Below, one piece after another: positions 15,355-23,860 of a DNA stretch of 64,000 nucleotides. The stretch is from an uncultured Clostridia bacterium. Its GTDB lineage: Bacteria; Bacillota; Clostridia; Christensenellales; Aristaeellaceae. Numbering within the stretch: position 1 is the stretch's first letter; every line of letters starts with the position of its first letter. Below the pieces are notes generated by a model that saw only the letters and a program-made list of their open reading frames with translations, had not been told where the DNA came from and did not search any database. The DNA is taken from contig CALVKT010000015.1 of assembly GCA_944333055.1 (NCBI GenBank), positions 18,894-82,893 of the forward strand. Direction: 5' to 3'. Both the position numbers and the translations under genes were made by a program.

Positions 15355-16125
15355 ATGATTTTTGTAATGGACATCGGCAACTCGAATATCAAGGCGGCGG
15401 TGTTTCATGGGCGCAAGCTCCTCAAGCGCTGGCGCTGCGTGACGGACACGGCGATGACCTCCGATCAGTACGGCATCATCATGGCCGATCTGTTCCGCTA
15501 TCACGAGCTGGACATGCGGGCGATCGAGGGCATCATGATCTCCTCGGTCGTGCCGTCGATCAATTTCACGATCGAGCACATGTGCCGGGATTACTTCGGC
15601 ATGGAGCCGCGATTGCTGGTGCCGGGCATGAAGACGGGGCTCAACATCAAGTACGAAAACCCGCGCGAGCTGGGCAGCGACCGCATCGCCAACGCCGTGG
15701 CGGTCTCCACGCTCTACGGCGGGCCGTCGGTCTTCATCGACTTTGGCACGGCGACGACGTACGGCGTCGTCTCCGAGAAGGGCGAGTTTCTGGGCGGCGC
15801 CATCGCGCCGGGCCTGCGCATGATGAACCGTGCGCTCTCCTCCGGCACGGCGAAGCTGCCCTCCATCGAGCTGATCGTCCCGCCCAGGGTCATCGGCCGC
15901 ACGACGGTGTGCAACATCCAGTCGGGCATCCTGTATGGATACATCGGCTCCGTGGAGAAGATCGTGGGCGCGATGAAGGAGGAGATCGGCTGCCCGCAGG
16001 CGCGCGTCATCGCCACGGGCGGCATGGCGCACATGGTCAAGAAGAACTCGAACGTCATCGACGAGATCAACCCGGATCTGACGCTCATCGGGCTGCGGCT
16101 GATCTACGAGAAGAATCAGGCCTGA
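15355..16125 (+). CDS. coaX: Type III pantothenate kinase
   Basis: 256-residue ASKHA-fold kinase for the first step of coenzyme A synthesis (pantothenate to 4'-phosphopantothenate). Motifs: N-terminal phosphate loop 'MDIGNSNIKAAVF', 'GSDRIANAVAVSTLYGG' and 'VFIDFGTATTYGVVS...GGAIAPGLRM'. CoaX enzymes are insensitive to CoA feedback and need a monovalent cation. I chose ATG 15355 because AGGGGAAG is well placed and the protein then begins directly with the phosphate-loop strand. It forms an operon with the ECF S component and hom. Confidence 0.95.
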   Translation: MIFVMDIGNSNIKAAVFHGRKLLKRWRCVTDTAMTSDQYGIIMADLFRYHELDMRAIEGIMISSVVPSINFTIEHMCRDYFGMEPRLLVPGMKTGLNIKYENPRELGSDRIANAVAVSTLYGGPSVFIDFGTATTYGVVSEKGEFLGGAIAPGLRMMNRALSSGTAKLPSIELIVPPRVIGRTTVCNIQSGILYGYIGSVEKIVGAMKEEIGCPQARVIATGGMAHMVKKNSNVIDEINPDLTLIGLRLIYEKNQA

Positions 16126-16150
16126 GCGCGGGCATGCAGGAGGGATGAAC

Positions 16151-17419
16151 ATGAAGCGGACGGCAATCGGCTTTCTGGGCTGCGGCAACATCGGCTGCGG
16201 CGTGTACAGGCTGCTGGAAACCCATGGCGAAACGATGGCGCAGAACGAAGGCGTGGCATTTGACATCAGGCGGATTCTGGTGCGCTCTCCGGGAAAGAAG
16301 CGAAGCTGGGACATCCCCGCGCATCTGCTCACCGACCGCGCCGAGGACGTGCTGGACGATCCGCAGATCGAGATCGTCATGGAATTCATGGGCGGGGAAG
16401 AGCCGGCCGCTTCCTATATGATCGAGGCGCTGCGGCGGGGCAAGACGGTCGTCACGGCGAACAAGATGGCGCTCGCCGCCCATTGGGAGGAGATCGTGCG
16501 GGCGGCGCGCGAGCACGGCGCGGGGCTGTACTATGAGGCGAGCGTCTGCGGCGCGATCCCGATCATCCGCGCGCTGAACGAGTCCCTGCAGGCCAACCGC
16601 ATCACCTCGATGATGGGCATCATCAACGGCACGACCAATTACATCCTCACCCGCATGCGTGAGGAGGGCGCGGCCTACTCGGACGTGCTTGCCGATGCGC
16701 AGCGCCTTGGCCTGGCGGAGCCGGATCCCACGGCGGACGTGGAGGGTTACGACGCGGCTTACAAGCTCTCGATTCTCGCCACGCTGGCGTTTCATCGCCA
16801 CGTGCCGGTCGAAAGCGTGTATCGCGAGGGCATCACGAAGATCACGCCGCAGGATGTGCAGTACGGACGGGAATTCGGCCTGACGCTCAAGCTGTTGGCC
16901 GTGGCCAGGGAGGTGGACGGCCGGGTTGAGGCGCGCGTGCACCCGGCGTTCGTGCCGGACAGCCACCCGCTTGCGGGCGTGGGCGGCGCGTTCAACGCGG
17001 TATACCTGAACGGGCACGCGTGCGGCGAGATGATGTTCTACGGCCGCGGCGCGGGCGATATGCCCACGGCCAGCGCGCTCGTCTCCGACATGATCAAGGC
17101 GGCCAAGGCCAAGCGGCACATGCTCCCGGCGGTGGGCGATGCGCGCTGTGAGATGGCGGAGGACTGGGCCTGCGTGCACTTTGTGCGCATGCAGGCCAAA
17201 GATGAGCCGGGCGTGCTGGCGCAGGTCGCCGGGCTGTTTGCCCGCCACGGCGTGAGCATCGCTTCCGTGGCGCAGAAGGCCGGCGGCGACAGGCCGGGCG
17301 CCGTGCAGATGATCTTCCTGACGCACGGCGGATCGGAGCAGGCAGTGCGCCGCGCGCTTTGTGAATTGAATCACGATATCGCTTCCGTGTGCAGCATGAT
17401 TCGCGTGGAAGGCGTCTGA
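16151..17419 (+). CDS. hom: Homoserine dehydrogenase
   Basis: 422-residue NAD(P)-dependent enzyme converting aspartate semialdehyde to homoserine (Thr/Met/Ile branch). N-terminal Rossmann motif 'IGFLGCGNIGCGVYRLL', catalytic region 'SVCGAIPIIRALNESL' and 'GIINGTTNYILTRM', 'GLAEPDPTADVEGYDAAYKLSILA' with the catalytic Lys, and a C-terminal ACT domain (residues ~345-420, 'KDEPGVLAQVAGLFARHGVSI') for allosteric control, usually by threonine. ATG 16151 is preferred over ATG 16145, which would overlap the AGGAGGG ribosome site. Terminated by the hairpin at 17448. Confidence 0.95.
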   Translation: MKRTAIGFLGCGNIGCGVYRLLETHGETMAQNEGVAFDIRRILVRSPGKKRSWDIPAHLLTDRAEDVLDDPQIEIVMEFMGGEEPAASYMIEALRRGKTVVTANKMALAAHWEEIVRAAREHGAGLYYEASVCGAIPIIRALNESLQANRITSMMGIINGTTNYILTRMREEGAAYSDVLADAQRLGLAEPDPTADVEGYDAAYKLSILATLAFHRHVPVESVYREGITKITPQDVQYGREFGLTLKLLAVAREVDGRVEARVHPAFVPDSHPLAGVGGAFNAVYLNGHACGEMMFYGRGAGDMPTASALVSDMIKAAKAKRHMLPAVGDARCEMAEDWACVHFVRMQAKDEPGVLAQVAGLFARHGVSIASVAQKAGGDRPGAVQMIFLTHGGSEQAVRRALCELNHDIASVCSMIRVEGV

Positions 17420-17447
17420 GCGGCATATATATAGGTGAAATACAATG

Positions 17448-17475
17448 GCAGCATGGGAAATTCATGCTGCTTTTT
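17448..17475 (+). terminator. Terminator of coaX-hom operon
   Basis: GCAGCATG / CATGCTGC (17448-17455 and 17463-17470) with a 7-base loop and TTTTT at 17471-17475. Confidence 0.9.
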
Positions 17476-17908
17476 CTATGTGAAGAAACTTTTTTCGTAC
17501 AACTCCTGTAGAATATTGTATATGTGCAAATTGCACAATGGCGTAAAGGCGGATGAATTCAAGAAGGACAAAAATGAACGGGGGAGTGGAAAAAACGGAC
17601 CCGAATATGCAGGAGCGCAAAGAAAAAATAGCAAAAATGAGGCGTGTATGCGGAAAATTTGACGGAGATTTGTTCCGGAAACGATACCGAACCATCGATT
17701 TTTCGTGTCGGAAGAAAAATCGGAACAAAAGACGAGTCGTGAACAAAATGAACAAAAAAGGAGAAAAACAGAGATAACGAAAGAAAATAAGAGCTTGGAA
17801 GAAAAAAATTAAAATTGATAAGAATTTCAAAAGAAATTGGCATGAATAATTCCGAAAAAAAGGGGAACACAGGGTGAATTTCCGGCAGTTTTTTGTGAAC
17901 TTATTCAA
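17476..17908. other. AT-rich, purine-rich intergenic stretch with dyad and nested hairpin
   Basis: Unlike the surroundings, this stretch is AT-rich, and its right half is nearly all A/G on the plus strand. It holds a perfect dyad TGTGCAA-A-TTGCACA at 17523-17537 (operator-like). A nested hairpin is formed by TTGTTCCG (17670-17677) with CGGAACAA (17721-17728), and CGATTTTT (17696-17703) with AAAAATCG (17715-17722). A 74-codon frame (17553-17777) encodes a very basic Lys/Arg/Asn-rich peptide; its ribosome site is too close and I do not call it a gene. It may be a regulatory leader or acquired DNA. Confidence 0.4.
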
Positions 17909-17937
17909 TTGCAAAACGGATGAAAAATCCGTATAAT
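17909..17937 (+). promoter_or_regulatory. Promoter of the msmX/ugpC gene
   Basis: TTGCAA (17909-17914), 17-base spacer, TATAAT (17932-17937). A hairpin CGCCGTA/TACGGCG follows in the 5' untranslated leader (17951-17974). Confidence 0.8.
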
Positions 17938-18007
17938 GTACTCAACGCAACGCCGTAGGACGTCAATTACGGCGGTCACTTCTTTCAGTTTAAAGGGGGA
18001 TTTTTCA

Positions 18008-19129
18008 ATGGCAAGCCTGAAGCTTAATCACATCTACAAGATCTACTCCGGCAATGTGACGGCTGTTTCCGACTTCTGCCTGGACATCGAGGACAAGGAG
18101 TTCATCGTCCTGGTCGGCCCGTCCGGTTGCGGCAAGTCCACCACGCTGCGCATGGTCGCTGGTCTGGAGGAGATCTCTGAGGGCGAGCTGTACATCGGCG
18201 ACCGCCTTGTCAACGACGTCGCGCCGAAGGATCGCGACATCGCGATGGTGTTCCAGAACTACGCGCTCTATCCGCACATGACCGTGTATGACAACATGGC
18301 GTTCGGCCTCAAGCTGCGCAAGAAGCCGAAGGAGGAGATCGACAAGCTGGTCCGTGAGGCCGCGAAGATCCTGTCCATTGAACCCTACCTCAACCGCAAG
18401 CCGAAGGCTCTGTCCGGTGGTCAGCGTCAGCGCGTCGCGCTGGGCCGCGCCATCGTCCGCGATCCGAAGGTCTTCCTCTTCGACGAGCCGCTCTCCAACC
18501 TGGACGCCAAGCTTCGCGTGCAGATGCGCACCGAGATCACCAAGCTCCATCAGCGCCTGCAGACGACCTTCATCTACGTCACGCACGACCAGACCGAGGC
18601 CATGACCATGGCGTCCCGCATCGTCGTCATGAAGGACGGCTTCATCCAGCAGGTCGATACCCCGCAGAACCTCTACGACTATCCGACCAACCTGTTCGTC
18701 GGCTCCTTCATCGGCAGCCCGCAGATGAACTTCTTCAACGCGAAGCTCGTCAAGAAGGACGACGGCGTCTGGGCCGAGTTCGGCAACAACGCCATCAAGG
18801 TGCCGGATGCGAAGGTTCGCAAGTTCGTGGACGAGTCCTACATCGGAAAGGAAGTCGTCATGGGCATCCGTCCGGAGAACATCCACGACGAGGAGCGCTT
18901 CATCTCCGTGGCCGACGGCAACCTCGTCGAGGCGCAGGTTGAGGTCACCGAGCTCATGGGCTCCGAGACGTATCTCTACCTCAAGACCACCGGCAAGGAC
19001 GGCAATGTCATCGCCCGCGTCGATCCGCGCAGCACGGCCCGAAACGGAGACACCATCAAGGTCGCCTTCGAGACCAACCGCCTGCACTTCTTCGACAAGG
19101 ACAACGAGAAGAGCATCCTCAACCATTAA
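18008..19129 (+). CDS. msmX: Carbohydrate ABC transporter ATP-binding protein (MsmX/UgpC type)
   Basis: 373-residue ATPase of CUT1-type sugar importers. Walker A '[13 protein letters not shown]', Q-loop '[16 protein letters not shown]', signature '[18 protein letters not shown]', Walker B '[16 protein letters not shown]', switch His in '[13 protein letters not shown]', then a C-terminal TOBE/MalK-type domain from ~245 ('[13 protein letters not shown]'). No permease or binding protein lies nearby. Such orphan ATPases are shared by several sugar importers encoded elsewhere (MsmX paradigm), so mutation should affect many substrates; that is inference. Start ATG 18008 after AAAGGGGGA. Its own promoter and strong terminator make it monocistronic. 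Confidence 0.92.
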   Translation: MASLKLNHIYKIYSGNVTAVSDFCLDIEDKEFIVLVGPSGCGKSTTLRMVAGLEEISEGELYIGDRLVNDVAPKDRDIAMVFQNYALYPHMTVYDNMAFGLKLRKKPKEEIDKLVREAAKILSIEPYLNRKPKALSGGQRQRVALGRAIVRDPKVFLFDEPLSNLDAKLRVQMRTEITKLHQRLQTTFIYVTHDQTEAMTMASRIVVMKDGFIQQVDTPQNLYDYPTNLFVGSFIGSPQMNFFNAKLVKKDDGVWAEFGNNAIKVPDAKVRKFVDESYIGKEVVMGIRPENIHDEERFISVADGNLVEAQVEVTELMGSETYLYLKTTGKDGNVIARVDPRSTARNGDTIKVAFETNRLHFFDKDNEKSILNH

Positions 19130-19145
19130 ACCAATCATTTGTGGG

Positions 19146-19177
19146 TACCCGCACCGTTTTCGGTGCGGGTATTTTTT
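19146..19177 (+). terminator. Strong terminator after msmX
   Basis: Perfect 11-bp stem TACCCGCACCG / CGGTGCGGGTA with a TTTT loop, followed by six T residues at 19172-19177. Confidence 0.95.
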
Positions 19178-19263
19178 GTATAGATTCCATAAAAACACGG
19201 CAGTTTTTACCAAATTTGCGGAGATTATTTTTAAAAGATATGGATTTTTGAACGGTGATACGC

Positions 19264-19269
19264 TATAAT
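19264..19269 (+). promoter_or_regulatory. -10 element before the CdaR-type regulator
   Basis: A perfect TATAAT at 19264-19269 lies 53 bases before the start codon. No good -35 is seen at 17 bases (TGGATT at 19241-19246 is the best), so strength or factor dependence is uncertain. Confidence 0.45.
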
Positions 19270-19321
19270 GTTCGCGTAACGTTGATGTTTTCATGCCGTT
19301 CTCGAAAGGAGAATGAAAATC

Positions 19322-20392
19322 GTGATTCCTGAAAAGCGCTTTTTGAACCAGATTCAGCAGGTGCTCGCCCGCCTCATGCAGCCGCTCTGGCTGCTGGATA
19401 CCGAGGGCACCGTGCTGCTGCCCGAGGAGAATAGAGGGAAGATCAGCCTGCCCGAATTCATGGAGCCAGGCATGCCCGTGGCCTTTGAGGGCAAGACGTT
19501 TTTGATGATCGGCATCACGCCGGAGCTCATCCTCTGCGCGGATGCGCAGGGCGCCGCCACGCACGACTGCATCGTGCTCGCCGGCGCGATGGTGCAGTCC
19601 ATGGGCCGCGGCGAGGCCCCGATCCAGAGCCGCTACGACGTGTACCGCCGCGTGCTGCGCGACGAGCTCTCCGGCTCCGAGCTGGAGGCGCTCGCCCACG
19701 AGCATCAAATCGAGATGAACCGCGAGCGCTGCGTGCTCACCTTCCAGATCCTGCAGACGGAGTCGGAGACGGCGTTCAACATGCTCGAGGAGCTCGTGCC
19801 GCGCGCCAGCGGCGACCTGCTCGTGGAGATGGACCGCCACACGGTCGTCTTCCTCAAGTGCATGGAGAACGTCGAGTCGTTCGACGAGCTCTATCAGCTG
19901 GCCGAGGCGATCGAGCAGACGCTGATCGATGAGGTCGGCAAGAGCTGCGTCGTGGGCATCGGCGAGCCCAAGCGCACGTTCCCGGAGATCGGGGAGAGCT
20001 ATCGCGAGTCCCGCCGCGCTGTGGAGGTCGGCCGCATCTTCCTGACGGATCAGCACATCTACGTCTATCGCAGCCTCGTGCTGGAGCGCTTCCTCATGGA
20101 TATCCCGCGCGAGATGGGCACACGCTATCACAGCATCCTCTTCAACCGCAAGACGGCGCGCTTGTTCAACGACGAGATGCTCCACACCATCGAGATGTTC
20201 TTCGCCAAGGACCTCAACCTGTCCGACACCGCGCGTCAGCTCTACATCCACCGCAACACGCTCGTCTATCGTCTGGACAAGGTGCAGCGCCAGACGGGCC
20301 TGGATCTGCGCAAGTTCGACGATGCGGTGACCTTCAAGATGATGATGCTGCTCGGCAAGAGCGGCAAGGACAAGCCGCGTCCCGTGTATTGA
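19322..20392 (+). CDS. CdaR/PucR-type transcriptional regulator
   Basis: 356-residue regulator. The N-terminal ~110 residues have no clear motif. The middle part (residues ~115-260) resembles the GGDEF-like CdaR domain ('RCVLTFQIL..', 'HTVVFLKCMENVESFDELYQ'). The C-terminus is a PucR-type helix-turn-helix: 'LNLSDTARQLYIHRNTLVYRLDKVQRQTGLDLRKFDDAVTF'. The family controls sugar-diacid, purine or sugar uptake genes. I chose GTG 19322 because AGGAG at 19307-19311 is 10 bases upstream; ATG 19313 would be only one base from it. Its place directly after the orphan sugar ATPase hints at a carbon-metabolism role, which is inference. Confidence 0.82.
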   Translation: MIPEKRFLNQIQQVLARLMQPLWLLDTEGTVLLPEENRGKISLPEFMEPGMPVAFEGKTFLMIGITPELILCADAQGAATHDCIVLAGAMVQSMGRGEAPIQSRYDVYRRVLRDELSGSELEALAHEHQIEMNRERCVLTFQILQTESETAFNMLEELVPRASGDLLVEMDRHTVVFLKCMENVESFDELYQLAEAIEQTLIDEVGKSCVVGIGEPKRTFPEIGESYRESRRAVEVGRIFLTDQHIYVYRSLVLERFLMDIPREMGTRYHSILFNRKTARLFNDEMLHTIEMFFAKDLNLSDTARQLYIHRNTLVYRLDKVQRQTGLDLRKFDDAVTFKMMMLLGKSGKDKPRPVY

Positions 20393-20405
20393 TGTTTTTG
20401 CAAAA

Positions 20406-20440
20406 GACAGCCGGTGCGAGCCATGCCGCCGGCTGTCTTT
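20406..20440 (+). terminator. Terminator-like hairpin between the regulator and ctp
   Basis: GACAGCCGG (20406-20414) pairs with CCGGCTGTC (20429-20437), followed by only three T residues. It may act as a partial terminator, since no clear promoter separates it from ctp. Confidence 0.6.
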
Positions 20441-20468
20441 GATATCGTCTCAGAGAGGAATGACCACA

Positions 20469-21686
20469 TTGAAACGCAATCATGTCATCGCTTCCGTGCT
20501 GACCGCCGCGCTGCTGGTGGCGCTGTGCGCTTCCGCGACCGCCGCGACCATGCTGCCCATGTTCAAGCAGCAGGGCGAGGTCACGATTTCCCAGGAGGAA
20601 TACGACCGGCTCAGCCGGTATGAGAAGCTGGATATGCTCATAGAGTTGGTGGAAGCGTACTATTACGAGGACGTCGATACCGACGAGATGCTCGAAAGCG
20701 CGGCGATGGGCCTGATCGCCGGCATCGGCGACGTGTACAGCGCGTATTACACCAAGGAGGACATGGAGGCGTTCAACGAGGAGACGGAGGGCGAGTATGC
20801 GGGCATCGGCTGTCAGCTGCTGGCCGATCCCTCCGACCAGCTCATCACCGTCACGCGCGTGTTCAAGGGCAGCCCGGCGGAGGAGGCCGGCATGCGCGCG
20901 GGCGACAAGATCGTTTACGTCAACGACGTGTACTACACCGCCTACGAGATGGACGCGGCGGTGGACGTGATGCGCGGCACGCCGGGGGAGAGCGTGAAGG
21001 TCACGGTCATGCGCGGCCTGGAGACGATCGACTTTGACGTGACGCGGCGCATCGTCAACATCAACTACGTCGAGCACCAGATTCTGGACGGCAACATCGG
21101 CTACGTGATGGTCTACGACTTCCTGGGCGATGCGGTCGAGGGGTTCGAGATGGCGATCGACGCGTTTGAAGCGGCAGGCGTCCGCGCCATGATCATCGAT
21201 CTGCGCAACAATGGCGGCGGCCTGCTCGACGCCAGCGTGGACATGGCGGACATGATCCTGCCGGAAGGCACGGTGGTCTCCATGCGCGACAAGCACGGCA
21301 ACGAAGAGGTCTTCACCATCGACGAAGAGTACTACGATGTGCCGATCGTCGTGCTCATCAACGAGTACAGCGCCAGTGCGTCGGAGATTCTCGCCGGCGC
21401 CATCCGCGATTACGGCGAGGGGACGCTCGTGGGCACGAAGACGTTCGGCAAGGGCGTCGTGCAGAGCGTGATCGACTTCCCGGACGGCAGCGGTCTGAAG
21501 GTGACGACTGCGCGCTATTTCACGCCCAGCGGCGAGTGCATCCACGAGGTCGGCATCGAGCCGCACGTGGAGGTGGAGCTCGACGAGGAGGCCGTCACGC
21601 GATACGGCATCAACAACCTGCCGCACGAGCAGGACGCGCAGCTCCAAAAGGCGATTGAACTGATCGAATCCGGCGAAGTGCAATAA
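20469..21686 (+). CDS. Carboxy-terminal processing peptidase (S41)
   Basis: 405-residue exported serine protease. A signal or anchor helix ('VIASVLTAALLVALCASATA') is followed by a PDZ domain (residues ~100-185, 'EYAGIGCQL...GSPAEEAGMRAGDKI') and the S41 catalytic domain. Substrate strand 'IIDLRNNGGGLLDASVDMAD', nucleophile Ser in 'NEYSASASEILAGAIRDY', and catalytic Lys in 'VGTKTFGKGVVQS' are seen. CtpA-type proteases clip cell-envelope proteins; paralogues act in sporulation. Start is ambiguous: TTG 20469 is 10 bases from GAGAGG, ATG 20460 only one base. It follows the regulator gene and a weak terminator hairpin. Confidence 0.92.
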   Translation: MKRNHVIASVLTAALLVALCASATAATMLPMFKQQGEVTISQEEYDRLSRYEKLDMLIELVEAYYYEDVDTDEMLESAAMGLIAGIGDVYSAYYTKEDMEAFNEETEGEYAGIGCQLLADPSDQLITVTRVFKGSPAEEAGMRAGDKIVYVNDVYYTAYEMDAAVDVMRGTPGESVKVTVMRGLETIDFDVTRRIVNINYVEHQILDGNIGYVMVYDFLGDAVEGFEMAIDAFEAAGVRAMIIDLRNNGGGLLDASVDMADMILPEGTVVSMRDKHGNEEVFTIDEEYYDVPIVVLINEYSASASEILAGAIRDYGEGTLVGTKTFGKGVVQSVIDFPDGSGLKVTTARYFTPSGECIHEVGIEPHVEVELDEEAVTRYGINNLPHEQDAQLQKAIELIESGEVQ

Positions 21687-21700
21687 CCCGGACGGCGACA

Positions 21701-21728
21701 GGCCCTCCCGGCGCAAGTGGGGAGGGCC
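21701..21728 (+). terminator. Hairpin after ctp
   Basis: GGCCCTCCC / GGGAGGGCC stem (21701-21709 and 21720-21728) followed by TTGTC, which lacks a full T-run; probably a weak terminator. Confidence 0.5.
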
Positions 21729-21758
21729 TTGTCATGCGCCTTTGGCGTATGGTATACT
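21729..21758 (+). promoter_or_regulatory. Promoter of the polysaccharide cluster
   Basis: TTGTCA (21729-21734), 18-base spacer, TATACT (21753-21758), 39 bases before the first glycosyltransferase start. No other clear promoter is seen before 32722, so a long transcript is likely. Confidence 0.65.
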
Positions 21759-21797
21759 GTATGCGTGTCAGTCTGCGTACAGAAGGAGGGATGCGCC

Positions 21798-22841
21798 GTG
21801 TACCGCGTCAGCGTGATCGTGCCCGTCTATCAGGTGGAGGCGTATCTGCCCCGCTGCATCGATAGCGTCCTCGCGCAGACATTTGAGGATTTTGAACTGA
21901 TTCTGGTGAACGACGGCACGCGGGACGGCTGCCCGGCGATCATGGCGGAATACGCCGCGCGCGACGCACGCATCCGCCAGGTGCACAAGGAAAACGGCGG
22001 CCTGTCCTCCGCGCGCAACGCGGGTCTGGACGTCGCCCGCGGGGAATACGTCGCGTTTCTGGATTCCGACGACTACGCCGCGCCCACGTGGCTGGCCGAT
22101 ACCGTGCGCGCTGCGGAGGAGACGGGCGCCCAGCAGGTGCTCTACAACTATGAGCGCGTCGTAGACGGACAGGCGCAGGGGCCTTATTTGAATATGGCGT
22201 CGGAGACGATCGACGTCGGCCGTCTGGGGCTGGCGAACTACCTCTATCAATACTGGATGCCCTACCGGCACGGGCAGGAGGCGTGGAGCAAGCTCTACCG
22301 GCGCAGCGTGATCGAGGAGAACGGCCTGCGCTTTGCGCCCAACGACGAGGTCTTTGCGGAGGACACGCATTTTTCCATGCTGTATCTGATGCACACGCAC
22401 ACGATCGCGGCGCTGGATACGCCGTACATCTACTACGTACAGCGCGGCGATTCGCTCATGGGCATGCGCAAGCCGCAGCTTGCGCGCCGGCTGATGGCGC
22501 TGAGCGTGCGCGTCTGGACGGAGGCGAAGGCGTGCGGCCGGTTTGATGAGATCCGCGACGTGCTGCCGGTGCTCTGCTACGACAAGTGGATCACCAAGGG
22601 CATCCGGCTGGATCCCGACATGGGCGACGTGATCCGCGCGATGGAGGCGTATCGCGGCGACGAGACGATGCGCGCGCTGCTGCGCGCGCTGCTGGGGCCG
22701 ATGCCGCTGCTGCGCTACACGATGAAGACGCACAAGGGGCTGCGCACGCAGGTGCGCGCGCGGCTGTTTGCGCTGCGCTGGCTGCGCGGCGACGTGCGGG
22801 GCGCGGCGGCGCTCGTGCAGGGGCGGGAGGCGCAGGCGTGA
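21798..22841 (+). CDS. Glycosyltransferase family 2
   Basis: 347-residue GT-A fold glycosyltransferase. N-terminal 'VSVIVPVYQVEAYLPRCIDS' strand, nucleotide-binding 'LILVNDGTRDG', 'ENGGLSSARNAGLDVARGEY', metal-binding 'FLDSDD' (residues ~89-94) and an acceptor-side 'AEDTHFSMLYLM' with the likely catalytic acid. Such enzymes transfer a sugar from a nucleotide donor to a lipid-linked or polysaccharide acceptor at the inner membrane face. No transmembrane helices are clear. GTG 21798 is chosen from AGGAGGG at 21784-21790. It is the first of four similar GT2 genes and overlaps the next by 4 bases. Donor and acceptor unknown. Confidence 0.88.
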   Translation: MYRVSVIVPVYQVEAYLPRCIDSVLAQTFEDFELILVNDGTRDGCPAIMAEYAARDARIRQVHKENGGLSSARNAGLDVARGEYVAFLDSDDYAAPTWLADTVRAAEETGAQQVLYNYERVVDGQAQGPYLNMASETIDVGRLGLANYLYQYWMPYRHGQEAWSKLYRRSVIEENGLRFAPNDEVFAEDTHFSMLYLMHTHTIAALDTPYIYYVQRGDSLMGMRKPQLARRLMALSVRVWTEAKACGRFDEIRDVLPVLCYDKWITKGIRLDPDMGDVIRAMEAYRGDETMRALLRALLGPMPLLRYTMKTHKGLRTQVRARLFALRWLRGDVRGAAALVQGREAQA

Positions 22842-23860
22842 AGGTCAGCATCATCATTCCGTGCTACAACAGCGCGGCGTATCTGGACGCGTGCATGGCG
22901 TCCGTGCTCGCGCAGACGATGACGGACTTTGAGGCGATCCTGATCGACGACGGCTCGCGGGACGATACGCTCGCGCTGGCCCGGCGCTGGGCGCAGCGCG
23001 ACGCGCGCGTGCGCGTGCTCGCGCAGGAAAACCGCGGCGTGGCGGCGGCGCGAAACCTGGGGCTCGACGGCGCGCAGGGCGAGTGGATCACGTTCGTGGA
23101 CAGCGACGACCTGCTGCCCGAAGATGCGCTCCATACGATGCTCTCCGGCACGGGCGATGGCGTGGACATGGTCGTCTGCGCGCACGAGACGTTCGATGAC
23201 GCAGGCCGCCGCGCGGTCGTGATCCCGCAGACGCGCTGGATGGACAAACGGGGCGAGGCGCAGCGGCGCGCGGCAGCGCGAAGGCTGATCGAGGGCGACA
23301 GCGTGCTGAACATCATGTGCTGCAAGCTGCACAGGCGCGCGCTGATCGAGCGCGAGCGCCTGCGCCTGCGCGATGGCGTCCGGGTCGCGGAGGACGCGCT
23401 GTTCAACCTGGAGGCTGTGCTCTGCGGCGGCGGGATCGCCTATGTCAACCGCGTCGCGTATCGCTATCGGATGCACGGCGCGTCGGTCATGCACGCGCAG
23501 GCGGAGAGCCAGATGGCGCTGCACAGGCCATGGCTGTGCGCCATGCGCGATATGCTCATCGCGCGCGGACAGATGGAAACCTATTATGCCGACTATCTGG
23601 ACAGCGTCGCGCTGCGGCTGTACAAGGACGGCGGCGTGCGCGGCGTGATGCGCGACTTTGAAGCGCAGGCTGTGCCGCTGCTGCCGCTTTGCGCCGTGGA
23701 TGCGCGCCGCCTCTCTTTGCGCGCGCGCGCGCTTCATGCGCTATGCCGCGCGGGCGCGTATCCGCGCGTCTATCCGCTGATCTATCCCGCGCAAGTGATT
23801 CGCCGCAAGCTGGGCGAGGCGATGTTTGCCCTGCGCGCCGCAAAGGAGATGCCGCAATGA
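22838..23860 (+). CDS. Glycosyltransferase family 2
   Basis: 340-residue GT2 enzyme with 'VSIIIPCYNSAAYLDACMASVLAQT', 'AILIDDGSRDDTLALA', 'ENRGVAAARNLGLDGAQGEW' and metal-binding 'FVDSDD'. The later 'RVAEDALFNLEAVL' corresponds to the catalytic-acid region seen in its neighbours. Starts at GTG 22838, overlapping the preceding stop codon by 4 bases (GTGA), which indicates translational coupling. Closely similar in layout to the genes before and after, suggesting tandem duplication and divergence. Confidence 0.87.
   Translation: MKVSIIIPCYNSAAYLDACMASVLAQTMTDFEAILIDDGSRDDTLALARRWAQRDARVRVLAQENRGVAAARNLGLDGAQGEWITFVDSDDLLPEDALHTMLSGTGDGVDMVVCAHETFDDAGRRAVVIPQTRWMDKRGEAQRRAAARRLIEGDSVLNIMCCKLHRRALIERERLRLRDGVRVAEDALFNLEAVLCGGGIAYVNRVAYRYRMHGASVMHAQAESQMALHRPWLCAMRDMLIARGQMETYYADYLDSVALRLYKDGGVRGVMRDFEAQAVPLLPLCAVDARRLSLRARALHALCRAGAYPRVYPLIYPAQVIRRKLGEAMFALRAAKEMPQ

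Noticed and set aside
17553..17777. 74-codon, very basic reading frame in the AT-rich stretch
   Set aside because: Lys/Arg/Asn-rich translation is what A/G-rich noncoding DNA gives by chance; the ribosome site abuts the start and a nested hairpin lies inside.
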